The notes: a model not told the origin generated them from the sequence alone. 64,000 nucleotides of DNA from Dillenia suffruticosa (GCA_033439265.1 JAVTVX010000019.1:19184039-19248038), one strand, 5' to 3'; shown: positions 24,552-36,992, counted from the first letter of the stretch. Program-made: numbers and translations.

Positions 24552-24927
24552 GGTAAAAAAGAATGATAAATGTCTCTTTACTTTTTTCAAATTCAAGTAA
24601 CTATTTTCAGTTGCTTACAATTTGTCGCCTACTTACCTAATTAGGTCCTCCCTTTTGGAGGAGTTCATGTGGTTGGATCACTGCTCCCTCTGAGAACTTT
24701 AGTATGGCTGCGGGTGCTCTTTAGGTTGGATCACTGCTTCCCTTTGAGAACTTTAGTACGGCGACTGGTGTTCTTTAGGTTGGCTCTAGTTTTCTCTAGA
24801 CTGATCTGTCGCGGTTGCTTCATATTATTGGTTTTCCTAGGCAAAATCAAAGGTTGGCGTCCCCTGTTTTTGATGTATAATTTTGTATTGGTTGCTTTGC
24901 CCTGTTTTTTAGCACATGTATTAAATA
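24552..24927 (+). other. 3' flank of the receptor kinase
   Basis: Contains a short tandem repeat of about 53 bp starting at 24671 and 24724 ('ggttggatcactgct...gaactttagta'), with a partial third near 24779. No gene is supported. It ends at the Helitron-type terminus at 24928. Confidence 0.5.
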
Positions 24928-24958
24928 CTAGGAGGTGTACACCGCACGATGCGCGGTG
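24928..24958 (-). other. Helitron 3'-terminus signature (hairpin plus CTAG)
   Basis: On the minus strand, a 19-base hairpin (CACCGC...GCGGTG arms, complement of 24940-24958, one internal mismatch) is followed 8 bases later by CTAG and then a T in flanking DNA. Hairpin, short spacer, CTRR and a flanking T is the defining 3' end of plant Helitrons. Confidence 0.65.
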
Positions 24959-25593
24959 TAGAGTGTTGATTTTGGTTATAAAATTAGGGGAGTTGTCCAG
25001 TATGGTTTAGTGAAATTTGTATTAATTTTACTTTTGTGATATATATAATTTTTTTTATAATACCAAAAAAATAAAAACAAAAAAAGACTGAGAGAAATAT
25101 ATTTTAAATATATTCATTTAACATTAAATATATTATATTAAAATAAAAAAATACATTAGAATGAAAATAAAAGTATATTATATTTAAACATATTTAGATT
25201 TAAGTTGTATATTTAAATACGTTTGGATTTAAATGTATATATTAAAAATATAGTGTGCGTGGTGTGTGTGCTACATATTAAAAGTTATATGTTAACTCAA
25301 AAAAAATGTTTAAAACAAAATTAAATATGTTTTTTTTTATTTTTTTCCTATTTTTTTATCGGTTTTAATTTTTTAAAATAGTTCTATACTATACAAGACG
25401 ATAACGAAATTCTGCGCTTCGCTGACCCACAATGTGATTCTGCATTTTGGAGAGCCAGAAGATGATCTACGTTTGGCAGAACCACATGTGATATATTTGA
25501 ATATGTATATTTAGATATTTGAGATTGGATTGAAATATTAAATTGAAATAGAATGTGATAATATCAAATAATAAACCAAAACTAAATTATTAT

Positions 25594-28500
25594 TTAACTA
25601 TAGAGTTTTTAAATTAGAGTTTTAATTTTTAAAGAATCTTTATCTATCTAAAACTTTTACTTTAGTAGTTTTAATTTTTGTCTGTATCTAACTAAAAGTT
25701 TTAAAAATTAGAGTTTCAAATAACATGTTAATCGTAGAATAAAATATAAAAATATTAAAAATAAACCAAAACTAAAACCTATAAATACGAATATGCAATT
25801 TAAAATTTTATAAGAATAAAAATATCTAAATATTTAATTTAAATCTATAGATATTTATTTAAAATTAAATAAATTAGATATTAAAAAAATCATATCCGGA
25901 AAAAAATTATCTGTGTAATGTTATGTTTAAACGATATAATTGTTTTTTAGTGTTTGTATATTCCTTGTTTTTTTTATTTTTTTGGTCTTTTTTTTCTATA
26001 TAGAGAGAGGCGTGACAAAAGGTAGCTTGTAGTGTACGTGGTGTGCGTGCTATATATTAAAAATTATATATTTAATCTGTTAATTTTTATTCTTATACAG
26101 TTTCAAATGATAAAAATATTTATAAGTCTATTTAAATAAAAATATCAATAATATTGTTTTGGTTTATCATTTAATATTTTCACATTTCATGTTATAATTT
26201 CATATTTTATTTAAATAAATATCAAATATCCAAATAAATTATTTTTAATATTATAAAAAATTGAATATTGGAATAATAAGGTGGTATGCAGAACCACAAG
26301 GTTCTGGTACGCAGAACGATATGGTTATGCTATTATTCCCAACCAAAAAGCAAAACCTTTTTAATCTTCCAAAATATTATTATTATTTTTAAAATACCAG
26401 AAAACATTTTTTTTTATTTTGTTTATGATTGTGATGGTGTAAATTTTTGAGAAATCACATCTAAATGATCTAAAAAAGTTTAAATTCGATTTGTTGCTAT
26501 AAAATAAATATAGTTTATCTTTTTTATAAATATTAAATCTTTTCAAAAAAAGTGAAATATTATTAAAAACCATAATATGGTAGATATTTTTATAATTATA
26601 ATTTTTATAGATTGCATTTTTAGGTTAGCTAATATTTAAATATTTATCTAATATTAAACATTCTAAATTAAAATGAAAAAGACATGGACATAACATGTAT
26701 AATATTAATATTGGTGTGAAATAAAAAATACATAAATATTAATCTGAAATCATAATATTTAATAATTTAAGTCTAAAACATGCATAAATATTAATATTTA
26801 ATTTAAGGTTTGTAAAATATAAAAATACAAAAAATAATTTAGTTATTTAAAGATTTCATATAATAAATCAAATATTCTTTTGGTAGGCATTACATATGAA
26901 TTCGTTTCAATCAATTTATATATAAGTTATCTAATTTTATAAATTTTACCTATAGTTAACTATGGAGTTTTTAAATTATAGTTTTGATCTTTTAAAGAAT
27001 TATTGTCTATCTAAAATTTTTACTCTAATAGTTTTAATTTTTGTCTAACTAAAAGTTTTTAAAATTGGAATTTCAAATAAAATGTTAATCGTAATATAAA
27101 ATATAAAAATATTAATAAATAAAACAAAACTAAAACTTATAAATATAAATATGCAATTTAAAATTTTATAAGAATAAAAATATTTAAATATTTAATTTAA
27201 ATATGTAGATATTTATTTAAAATTAAATAAATTAGATATTAAATAAATTATATCTGAAAAAAAAATTATCTATGTAATGTTATGCAATGTTATGTCTAAA
27301 CGACATAATTGTTTTTGGGTGCTTATATATTCATTTTTTTTTATTTTTCGGGTCTTTCTTTCTATATAGAGGGAGGCGTGACAAAATGTAGCTTGTAGTG
27401 TGCATGGCGTGCATGCTCTATATTAAAAATTATATATTTAATTTGTTAATTTTTATTCTTATAAATTTTAAATGATAAAAATATTTATACGTTTATTTAA
27501 ATAAAAATATTAATAATGTTGGTTTTGTTCATCATTTAATATTTTCATATTTCATATTATAATTTTATATTTTATTTAAATAAATATCAAATATCTAAAT
27601 AAATTATTTTTAATATTAAAAAAATAGAATATTTGAATAACAAGGTGGTACGCAGAACGACATTGTTCAGCTATGCAGAGCCACATGAGTCTGCTATGTA
27701 GAGTCTCATGGTTCTGCTATGCAGAACGATATGGTTCTGCTATACAGAATTTCATGATTCTGCTATTTTTTAATCTCTCAAAATATTATTATTATTTTTA
27801 AAACACCCGAAAATATTTTTCTTTATTTTGTTTAGAGTTGTGATAATGTAATTTTTTTAGAAACCACATTTAAATGATTTAAAAAAATTTAAATTTGATT
27901 TGTTTCTATAAAATAAATATAGTTTTTCTTTTGTATATATATTAAATCTTTTCATAAAGAGTGAAATATTATTAAAAACCATAATTTGGTAGATATTTTT
28001 ATAATTATAATATTTATAGATTGTATTTTTAGGTTAGATAATATTTAAATATTTATCTAACATTAAACATCCTAAATTTAAATGAAAAAAATATGGACAT
28101 AACATGTGTAACATTAATATCGGTATGAAATAAAAAATACATAAATATTAATTTGAAATTATAATATTTAATAATTTAAATCAAAAAATCAATAAATATT
28201 AATATTTAATTTAAGGTTTGTAAAATATAAAAAATATAAAAAATAATTTAGTTATTTAAAGATTTCATACAATAAATCAAATATTCTTTTGGTAGGCATT
28301 AAATATGAGTTTATACGGATCAATTTATATATAAATTATGTAATTTTATAAGTTTTGTCTATAGTTAACTATAGAGTTTTTAAATTAGAATTTTGATCTT
28401 TTAAAGAATTATTGTCGATTTAAAATGTTTACTCTAATAGTTTTTAATTTTTGTCTAACTAAAATTTTTAAAAATTGGAGTTTCAAATAAAATGTTAAAT

Positions 28501-28600
28501 ATAATATAAAATATAAAATTATTAATAAATAAAATAAAACTAAAGCTTATAAATATGAATATGCAATTTAAAATTTTATAAGAATAAAATATTAAATTAT
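25594..28600. repeat. Tandem repeat, about 1.4-kb units (two plus partial third)
   Basis: The marker 'ttaacta.rgagtttttaaatta' occurs at 25594, 26956 and 28365, so periods are 1362 and 1409 bp. Matching order continues through 'atgcaatttaaaattttataagaataaaa', 'aggcgtgacaaaa.gtagcttgtagtgt' and the GTTCTGC/GCAGAAC-bearing segments. Units are diverged mainly by small indels. No coding frame is conserved between copies. Confidence 0.85.
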
Positions 28601-28613
28601 CTGAGTAGTTTTG

Positions 28614-30120
28614 CAATTCGCACGTAGTTCTATCAATTTTAGTGCCTATCTGTATTTTTTTAATTTAAAAATATCTGTAAAATATTTTTTACTTAATATA
28701 TTTAAAATTATAATTTTTCTAATATCATAACATTAAATCAAAACATTTTTATATGTGTACTAAAAATTTTGCATAACATTAAATGAAAATATCAATCGTC
28801 ACCATATTTGGAATTTTTTGAAAATTTAAAAAAAATCATTATTAATATATTTATAATTATCATCTTGAAATTGAATTTGTATTTTTTCATAATAATATGT
28901 TTTAGTTAATAAAAAATAAGAAAATCTATTTTCTAGTTATGTTACATGGCAGAACTACATTGTTCTTCTACATGGCATAACTATATTGTTCTGCTACTAA
29001 ACTTCTGCTATGCAGCCTCACCTTGTAGTTCTGCTACATAGCAGAACTTTGTAGTTCTGCTATATAGCTACACGCCTTGGTTGACGAAAATTAAATAATT
29101 GAGAGAAATAGTAAATTTGTATTAAAAGCAGTAAACTTACCAATATTAATAATTTTTAAAATTATAATATTTTAATTTGGATACTAAATAAAAGTTTTAT
29201 AATTTTTTCCATCTTTTAATAATTTTTCAAATTTACTTTTTTTTTATATATTTTTGCTTTGTTTCTTTTTTTATTTTTTTGCTAATTGTAAAACTTTTTA
29301 ATATATAAATTTTAGTATTAACATTTTAATATATTAAATATTAATATTTCAGGTGTTAGAATAAATTAAAATTTATAAAATTTTAAATTGAATATTAAAT
29401 TACATTGTTAGTTCTACACTTCACACATAATTCTGTTAATTTTAGTGTCTATCTGTATTTTTTTAATATAAAAATATCTGTTAAATATTTTTTGCTTAGT
29501 ATTTTTAAAATTATAATTTTTCTAATATCATAACATTAAATCAAAGTATTTTTATATATACACTACAAATTTTATATAATATTAAAATAAAAATATCGAC
29601 CACCACCATAGTTGGAATTTTTTGAAAATTTAAAAAAAATCATGATTAATATATTTATAATTACTATCTTGAAATTGAATTTATATTTCTTCATAACAAT
29701 TTGTTTTAGTTAAAAAAAAAAAGAAAATTTATTTTCTAGTTCTGCTACATAGCAGAACTTCATAGTTCTGCTACATAGCAGAACTTCATAGTTTTGCTAT
29801 ATAGCACTGCACGCCTTGGTTGACGAAAATTAAATAATTGAGAGAGATAGTAAATTTGCATAAAAGCAGTCAACTTACCAATATTAATAATTTTTAAAAT
29901 CATAATATTTTAATTTGGATACCAAATAAAAGTTTTATAATTTTTGCCGTCTTTTAATAATTTTTCAAATTTACCTTTTTTTATATATTTTTGCTTTCTT
30001 TTTTTTTTTTTTGCTAATTGTAAAACTTTTTAATATATAAATTTTAGTATTAACATTTTAATATATTAAATATTAATATTTCATATTTTTGAATAAAATA
30101 TTTCATGTTTTAAATATTTA
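28614..30120. repeat. Tandem duplication, about 0.8-kb units (two copies)
   Basis: The marker 'ctatctgtatttttttaat' lies at 28646 and 29449 (period 803). The copies agree through 'ggaattttttgaaaatttaaaaaaaatcat', the palindromic GTTCTGC segment and 'acgccttggttgacgaaaat' to the poly-T tail. Confidence 0.85.
29028..29784. repeat. Perfect 20-bp palindromes GTTCTGCTACATAGCAGAAC
   Basis: Three exact copies at 29028-29047, 29739-29758 and 29765-29784. Each has 9-bp arms that are perfect reverse complements around a CA centre. They sit in the word-rich part of each 0.8-kb unit and look like the founder form of the minisatellite at 31297. Confidence 0.9.
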
Positions 30121-31296
30121 ATTTTTACAATATTAATATTTATGCAGAACCGCCAAACAGTTCTGTATTATACAGAACTTGGTAGTTCTATATAGAGTAA
30201 AACTATGTAGTTCTGTACTATACACAACCACCAAGCAGCTCTGCATTATACAGAACCACCAAAGTTTGAACCACATGGAATGAGAAAAGAAAAATGTAAA
30301 AATACTAAATAATAAACCAAAACCACATTATTTAATTTATTAAAATATTTTTATAATTTCAAATATTTTTAATTTAATATTTCAATAATTTTAATTGTTA
30401 CGTTATTATAATATTATAGCAAATTTATTATGTATCATCCATTTCGAATACTCTTAATATTTTTAGCATATTCATTATTTTTAATAAAAGTATTAGGAGT
30501 TCCGTGCTATACAGATCCACCAAATATTTCTGCTCTAAGCAAAACCACCAAGTACTGCGCTTTGAAGGCCTATGGTAATCCTGTATTACGCAGAACTTCC
30601 AAGTAGCTATGCACTATGTAGAACCATCAAACTTCAAATCACAAGGAATGAGATATATCATTTATTTCGAATATTTTTTATATTTTTTTGTAATTATATA
30701 TTTTTTTAATAAAAGTATTAGTAGTTCTATACTATGCAAAATCACAAAATAGTTCTGTATTATGTAAAATCACCAAACTTTGAATCACATGGAATGAACA
30801 AAAGCAAAATGTAAAAATATTAAATAATAAAGCAAGGTATGCTATTCAATTCGTTAAAATAGTTTCAATAGTAGAATATCTAAGTATTAATATTTAGAAA
30901 TTTTTGAATCTTAAATTTCAAAATATTATATTTTAGTATTATAAAATTATAATTTTATTCGTATTATAATACTATAGTATTTTTGCTATATGCAAAAATA
31001 TTTTGTATATAATAAAAGAATCTATATAATATCTTTTCGTATCTTTATTATAATTGGTTTTGTTTTAAAAATATCTTAAAATATTTTTCATTTAATATTT
31101 TCATAATTATAATTTTTGCATTAATATAATATTATAGTAAACTTATTATACGTCATTAATTTCAAATATTTTTTATATTAAGCGTAATCATTTATTTTTA
31201 ATAAAAATATCGATAGTTCTGTTTTATGTAAAATCACCAAGTAGTTCCGCGTTTTGTAGAACTACGGTATTTCTATGCCATGCAAAACAACGAAAT

Positions 31297-31838
31297 CCTG
31301 CTACATAGCGGAACTATATAGTTCTGCTACATAACGGAACTAATTATATAGTTCTGCTACATAGCGGAACTATGTAGGTAGTTCTGCTACATAGCGGAAC
31401 TAACTATGTAGTTCTGCTACATAGCGGAACTAACTATGTAGTTCTGCTACATAGTGGAACTATGTAGGTAGCCTTACTACATAGCGGAACTATATAGTTC
31501 TGCTACATAGCGGAACTATGTAGGTAGTTCTGCTACATAGCGAAACTAACTATTTAGTTCTACTACATAGCGAAACTATGTAGGTAGTTCTGCTACATAG
31601 CGGAACTAACTATGTAGTTCTATTACATAGCGGAACTATGTAGTTCTGCTACTACATAACGGAACTATGTAGGTAGTTCTGCTACATAGCGGAACTAACC
31701 ATGTAGTTCTGCTACATAGCGGAACTAACCATGTAGTTCTGCTGCATAGCGGAACTATGTAGGTAGTTCTGCTACATAGCGGAACTAACTATGTAGTTCT
31801 GCTACATAGCGGAACTATATAGTTCTGCTACATAGCGG
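31297..31838. repeat. Minisatellite of about 19 self-complementary 26-30 bp units
   Basis: The core GTTCTGCTACATAGCGGAAC (20 bp, palindromic except for one T:C pair) alternates with spacers taactatgta, tatgtaggta (30-bp period) or tatata (26-bp period). Cores begin near 31321, 31351, 31381, 31411, 31441, 31497, 31527, 31587, 31676, 31706, 31766 and 31796, with variant units between. The spacers complement the core centre (ctatgtag/ctacatag), so alternative hairpins centred on the spacer are also possible. Confidence 0.95.
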
Positions 31839-32189
31839 TATTTGATAAATTTTTTTTAGGGGCTAAATTTTGTGAAAATTTAGGATGACAACCCAGTCGG
31901 CTCATATAATAAGAATTTTTTTAATTTTTTGTGATCTTAATTTTGCCTTTATTTTTTATTTTTCAATTTAAGTTTGTATATGAATAGAAATAAATTTTTA
32001 ATCATATGAAATTTTAATTGGTTTTTTAAATTTTCTCAAATGTCATTTGTAAAAAATCTGAAAGTTTGTCAAAAAAAATTTTTCTTTTATTTTAAATATC
32101 ATTTATTTCAAATATTTTTGATATTTTTAATATAATTATAAAATTTTTTATTCTAAAAATAAAAAGAAAGATTTGAAAAAAATGATATA

Positions 32190-32430
32190 AATCCTGCGTA
32201 GCGCAGAACCATATCATTCTGCATTGGGCAGAACCATGGTTCTGCACTGTTGTAGAACCACATGGTTTTGTCTAATGCAGAGCGATACGGTTCTGTACTG
32301 CGCAGAACCACATGGTTATGCATTTTGTGGTTCTGCGCTATATCAAGTCCAATTTTGATAGTTTTGCATAATTGCATGTGCACTTGTAGTTTTGCATCAA
32401 TAGTTCTGCACTTGTAGTCCTGCATTTATA
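32190..32430. repeat. Cluster of GTTCTGC/GCAGAAC words in both orientations
   Basis: At least eight words or one-base variants occur within 240 bp, including the perfect 18-bp palindrome GCAGAACCATGGTTCTGC at 32228-32245. Spacing is irregular, unlike the array at 31297. Confidence 0.8.
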
Positions 32431-33059
32431 TTAACAACACATAACCTAACACTTGAAAAAAATATTTTTTTAATATAAAGATACTTTCCGATATTTTTTT
32501 ATTTAATATTTTATAATTATAATTTTTATAGTATTGTAATATTATAGCATTTTTACTGTACATGTGATTCAAAACATAAGATAATAAACATAAATATTAA
32601 ACCCTAAACTAAATATTATTTATCTCCAAAAAAACAGAGTAGCTCTGTAATTTACAGAACCACCTTTACTCTTCTAAATAAAACATATATTTAAATATAA
32701 TATTATACAAATATTTTTTTCCATTTTAATATAATATATTTAATACATAACAAATTTAATAACCATCAGTGGAGCATCAAATTGAATCAACCAAATAATA
32801 TGACCTTGTATCAAAAGGGTGAGAGTAAAAAGAAAAGATTATAAACTAACATGCAGGGAGAAACTGATTCTATACAAGAACAATGTACAAAATACTATTA
32901 TATAAACTATATGAACATAAGATATGGAACAAATTCAATATAAATCTCTGTAACTATCTAGAATCCCACAACCATGTTTCAAATACCACACATTTACAAT
33001 AACCTAAAACTCATACAGTGGTGGGAATTGGGCTGTACAATGGCTATATAATTTTCTTG

Positions 33060-35250
33060 TCTCCCAAGCATGACACATGAACATATTTAACTACAAAACC
33101 ACAGAACTACACTTTTTTTTAACATACCTAATTACAGAACTATAGAACTACTTTTTTTTAACATAACTATTTTTTTTTGAAAACATAGCCGACAGCATAT
33201 CCAACAATAGAATTACAAAAGTATTTTTTTTTTAACATACCAAACTATATAACTATTATTTTTTAACAGGACAACTTTTTTTTTAAAGGCGGTACAAAAC
33301 TCATTTTTTTTTAACATACATAGCTGCAGAACTTATTTTTTCTTGTAGAACTACTTTTGAACTATTTTTTTTAGTAGAACTATTTTTTTAATGGGATTAT
33401 AGAACTATTTTTTTTGGTAGCAGAACTCCTTTTTTTTTTTAACATACTTAACTATAGAACTATTTTTTTTAGTAGACTACTTTTTTTTAATGGCATAACA
33501 GAACAATTTTTTTAACAGAACTACTTTAATTTTTTTTAACATACCTAATAACAGAACTTTTTTTTTAACATACCTAATGGAAGAACTATTTTTTTTTAGC
33601 AAAACTACTTTCTTTTAACAGAACAATGTAGTTCTGCACGGTGCAAAATCACATGATTCTTTTAACAGAACTATTCTGAATTACTTTTTTTAGCAGAACA
33701 ATGCAGTTCTGTGGGACGCAGAACCATGTTGATCTGCACCGGGCAGAACCACATGGTTTTTTTAGCAAAAGTACTTTTGAATAATTTTTTTTAGCAGAAC
33801 TATTTTCTTTTTTTTAATGGCATTACATAACTACTTTTTTTTTTGTAAAACTACATTTTTTTTAACGTACCTAATTACAGAACAACTTTTTTTTAGTAGA
33901 TAATTTTTTTAACAGTATCACAGAATCCCTTTTTTTTCGTATTAGTCTTACTTTTTTTTTTGAATATATCTAATCACAAAACCACAGAACAACATTTTTT
34001 TTTAACATATCTAACTACAGAACAATAGAACTACTTTTTTTTAACAGAACTATTTTTTTTGAAAATATAGCCGACAGCATATCCAACAACAGAACTATAA
34101 AAGTATTTTTTTAATATACCAAACTACATAACTATTCTTTTTTAACAGAACAACTTTTTTTAAAGGCGGTACAAAACTCCTTTTTATTAATATACCTAGC
34201 TACAGAACTTATTTTTTCTTGCAAAACTACTTTTGAACTATTTTTTTAGTAGAACTATTTTTTTTAATGGGATTACAGAACTATTTTTTTTTTGTAGCAG
34301 GACTCTTTTTTTTTTCGAACGTACTTAACTACAGAACTATTTTTTTTTAGTAGACTACTTTTTTTTTAATGGCATAACAGAACCATTTTTTTAGCAGAAC
34401 TACTTTAATTTTTTTTTAACATACCTAACCACATAACTTTTTTTTTTGAACATACCTAATGGAAGAACTATTTTTTTTTAGCAAAACTACTTTTTTTTAG
34501 CAGAACAATGTAGTTCTGCACGATGCAAAACCATGTCGTTTTGTGCACTACAGAACCACATGGTTCTTTTAGTATAACTATTTTGAACTTTTTTTTAGCA
34601 GAACAATTTTTTTTTAGTAGCATTACAGAACTATTTTTTTTTTTGTAGAATTACCCTTGTTTTTAAACATACCAAACTACAGAACTATTTTTTTTTAGTA
34701 AATTACTTTTTTTTTTTAACGGCATTATAGAACTACTTTTTTTTCATATCAGACCTACTTTTTTTGCAACATATCTAACTACAAAACTACAAAACTACTC
34801 CTTTTTTTGAACATTCAAAACTACAGAGCCACAGAACTATATTTTTTAAGAGAACTATTTTTTTTTTGAAAATATAGCCGACAATATATCTAACTACAGA
34901 ACTATAGAAGCATTTTTTTTAACGTACCAAACTACATAACTATTCTTTTTTAACAGAACCACCTTTTTTTTAATGGCGTTACAAAACTATTTTTCTTGAA
35001 CATACCTAACTATAGAACTTATTTTTTCTTACAGAACTACTTTTGAACAATTTTTTTTGTAGATCTAATTTTTTTAGTAGCATTATAGAACTACATTTTT
35101 TTGTAGCAGAACTACTTTTTTTTTTTGGAACATTCCTAACTAAAGATCTTTTTTTTTTTTTTAGCAAATCTACTTTTTTTAGCAGAACCATGTAGTTTTG
35201 TGTGGCGCAGAACCATGTCGTTCTACGCCAGGCAGAACCAAATCCATCAA
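33060..35250. repeat. Poly-T/'acagaacta' array with about 0.85-kb higher-order period
   Basis: Short units of 'aacagaacta' plus a run of 6-10 T repeat for over 2 kb. A higher-order unit is marked by 'atagccgaca.atat' at 33188, 34070 and 34877 (periods 882 and 807), each followed in the same order by 'taccaaactayataactatt' and 'gcggtacaaaact' or 'ggcgttacaaaact'. On the minus strand it reads as TAGTTCTGT/C words separated by A-runs. No coding frame survives. Confidence 0.9.
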
Positions 35251-35499
35251 TACAAAATTCCAGACTTTAGACGCTATTATTAAAAAAAAAATGTACTTCT
35301 GCAACTTCTTATAGTTGTTCTGTAAAATCAATAGCTTTGAAACATCAATTGTAAATCCACTTATATATTATAACACACAAAAATCCACGACATATGTAGA
35401 AACTAAACGATAACGGTGGCCTGTATAAAAAACAATATAAAGAAAAACAATACAAAGAGCAGCCAAACAAGCTTTTAACAAAGCAACCAAACAAACTAT

Positions 35500-35870
35500 G
35501 GAGTTCTGCAGACCTAAGACTCACAATTGCAGAACAACCGAGTGAAGTTATTACAGAATTGAAAGTGCTATTGCAGAACTACCCTAAACCCAGAACTACG
35601 AAGCAGAGTTATTGCAGAAATGAGTTTTTACAGAACTATTGCAGAATCATTAAAGTGCTATTACAGAAAGAACCACCAGCAGAACTACAGAACTGGGCTA
35701 TTACAGAACCAACAAAGTGCAATTGCAGAACCACGGAGCGGAGCTATCGCAGAACTGAGCCATTGCGGAAAGAACGATCAGCAAAATCACCAAAGTGCTA
35801 TTATAGAACTACCAAATACAGAACTACCTACCAAGTGCAAAAAAATCAAGACATAGTTAGTTGTAGTCCA
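35500..35870. repeat. Degenerate 'ctatt.cagaac' repeat
   Basis: The motifs 'gctattacagaac', 'tattgcagaact' and 'ccaaagtgctatta' recur about every 30-40 bp. The 184-codon open frame that starts at 35559 is a translation of this repeat followed by poly-A-rich sequence, and I do not treat it as a gene. Confidence 0.7.
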
Positions 35871-36329
35871 ATAAAAGTAGGAGCAGAAGCCAAACGCAAA
35901 AAAAAAAAAAAAAAAAATCACAAAACAAATGAAAAACAAACAATAAAAATCAAAACCAAAGAAATACCAAAACCCAACCAAGCAAGCGAATCAAAATCTC
36001 ACAGTAAATCCTCACACACCACTCTCCAGAAGCTGAAAAAAAAATCAGCAATAAACATGAAGAGTAGCAAAACAATACAAACCCAAACAAAACTTTACAA
36101 ATACAAACGCTAAGAACAGAGAAAATCGCCTCCATACCTCATCACCATTAGGCACACCACTCTTCTCAACAGAAACTAAAAAAACAACATTTTTGAATTA
36201 AAAACAAATACAAAAAACAACAAGTAAAATAACCGTCGAACAAACTAAATGTTTAGAAGCAAAGACAAAGACAAACCCTCACAAGAGAGAGGAATCACTC
36301 TCATAATCAGTATCTGAACCTAAACGTCT

Positions 36330-36400
36330 CCATTTGCCCACTTAGAGAGTGAGAGAGAGAGAGAGCAAGCGCATGTGTCCAACTTTTATAGAGAGATAAA
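36330..36400 (-). promoter_or_regulatory. Possible minus-strand core promoter inside the island
   Basis: On the minus strand, 'tctctctataaaagttgg' (36380-36397) supplies a TATA box, followed by a CT-repeat leader and an open segment through 36330-36300 that reads KWRRLGSDTDYESDSS before a GTGAGG donor-like site. A further open minus-strand segment with a GTATGG donor lies at about 36134-36176. No coding gene could be assembled. It may be the remains of a captured or ancestral element gene. Confidence 0.25.
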
Positions 36401-36992
36401 GAGAGAGACAGAGAGAGAGAGCGGAAAGCACAGAGGAATGGCTTGCATACACTATAATCATTAAGATCATGGCACACTTCCCTCTATCTAAATCGTCAAT
36501 AAAAAAGGAGAACATCTAATCGTGCAGAATGCAATGAGTACTCAAGGGATGGCCTCCATTGACCTCTTTTTTTTCAAAAGTACAAAGAGAAGGTAATTTT
36601 ACAAAAATCTCCAAATCCCCTAATCGTTACACAAGAACAAAAAAAATGAAACCATTCTGAAATATAAAACAGGGACAAAAAGGTAAATCATGACAAAGTC
36701 CTCCCAACCACCCCAGATATGTTTTCAGTGAAATCAGTCACAAAATCTACTCCATTAATGTTTCTGAAATGACAAGAGAGAAAGAAAGAAAAAGAAAGAA
36801 AAAAATACGTTAATATTTCTGAAATGAAATGAAATGAAAAGAAAAGAAAAAAAAAAGAGAGGAAAAAAAAAAAGAAAACAACGGGCCACATCAGCTCCAC
36901 CTCACCAACGACCAATCACCTTGCACCAATTGGAGGACGACGAAACCCAGATGGCAAGGGGTCTTTCACGCTTATATCTATATTGTTAATGA

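Larger units (their letters stand above)
24928..36992 (-). mobile_element. AT-rich palindrome-saturated island, Helitron-like (non-autonomous)
   Basis: About 12 kb with essentially no coding content. The left edge is a good Helitron 3' terminus on the minus strand (see 24928-24958). The right edge is tentative: at 36992 the minus strand begins TCATTAACAATATAG, a Helitron-5'-like TC start, but the preceding base is T where A is usual. The interior consists of tandem duplications of about 1.4 kb and 0.8 kb, a 19-unit palindromic minisatellite, a poly-T higher-order repeat and a word-rich tail. All are punctuated by GTTCTGC/GCAGAAC. No Rep/helicase coding region is visible. The left boundary is seen; the single-element interpretation is inference. 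Confidence 0.45.

Noticed and set aside
31297-31838. CRISPR-like alternation of a palindromic repeat and short spacers
   Set aside because: Spacers are only 6-10 bp and recur (three types), units vary, there are no cas genes, and the context is a plant nuclear genome.
35559-36113. 184-codon open frame, the longest in the island
   Set aside because: It translates a degenerate 'cagaac' repeat and then poly-A-rich DNA; residues are repetitive and low complexity, with no family similarity that I recognise.
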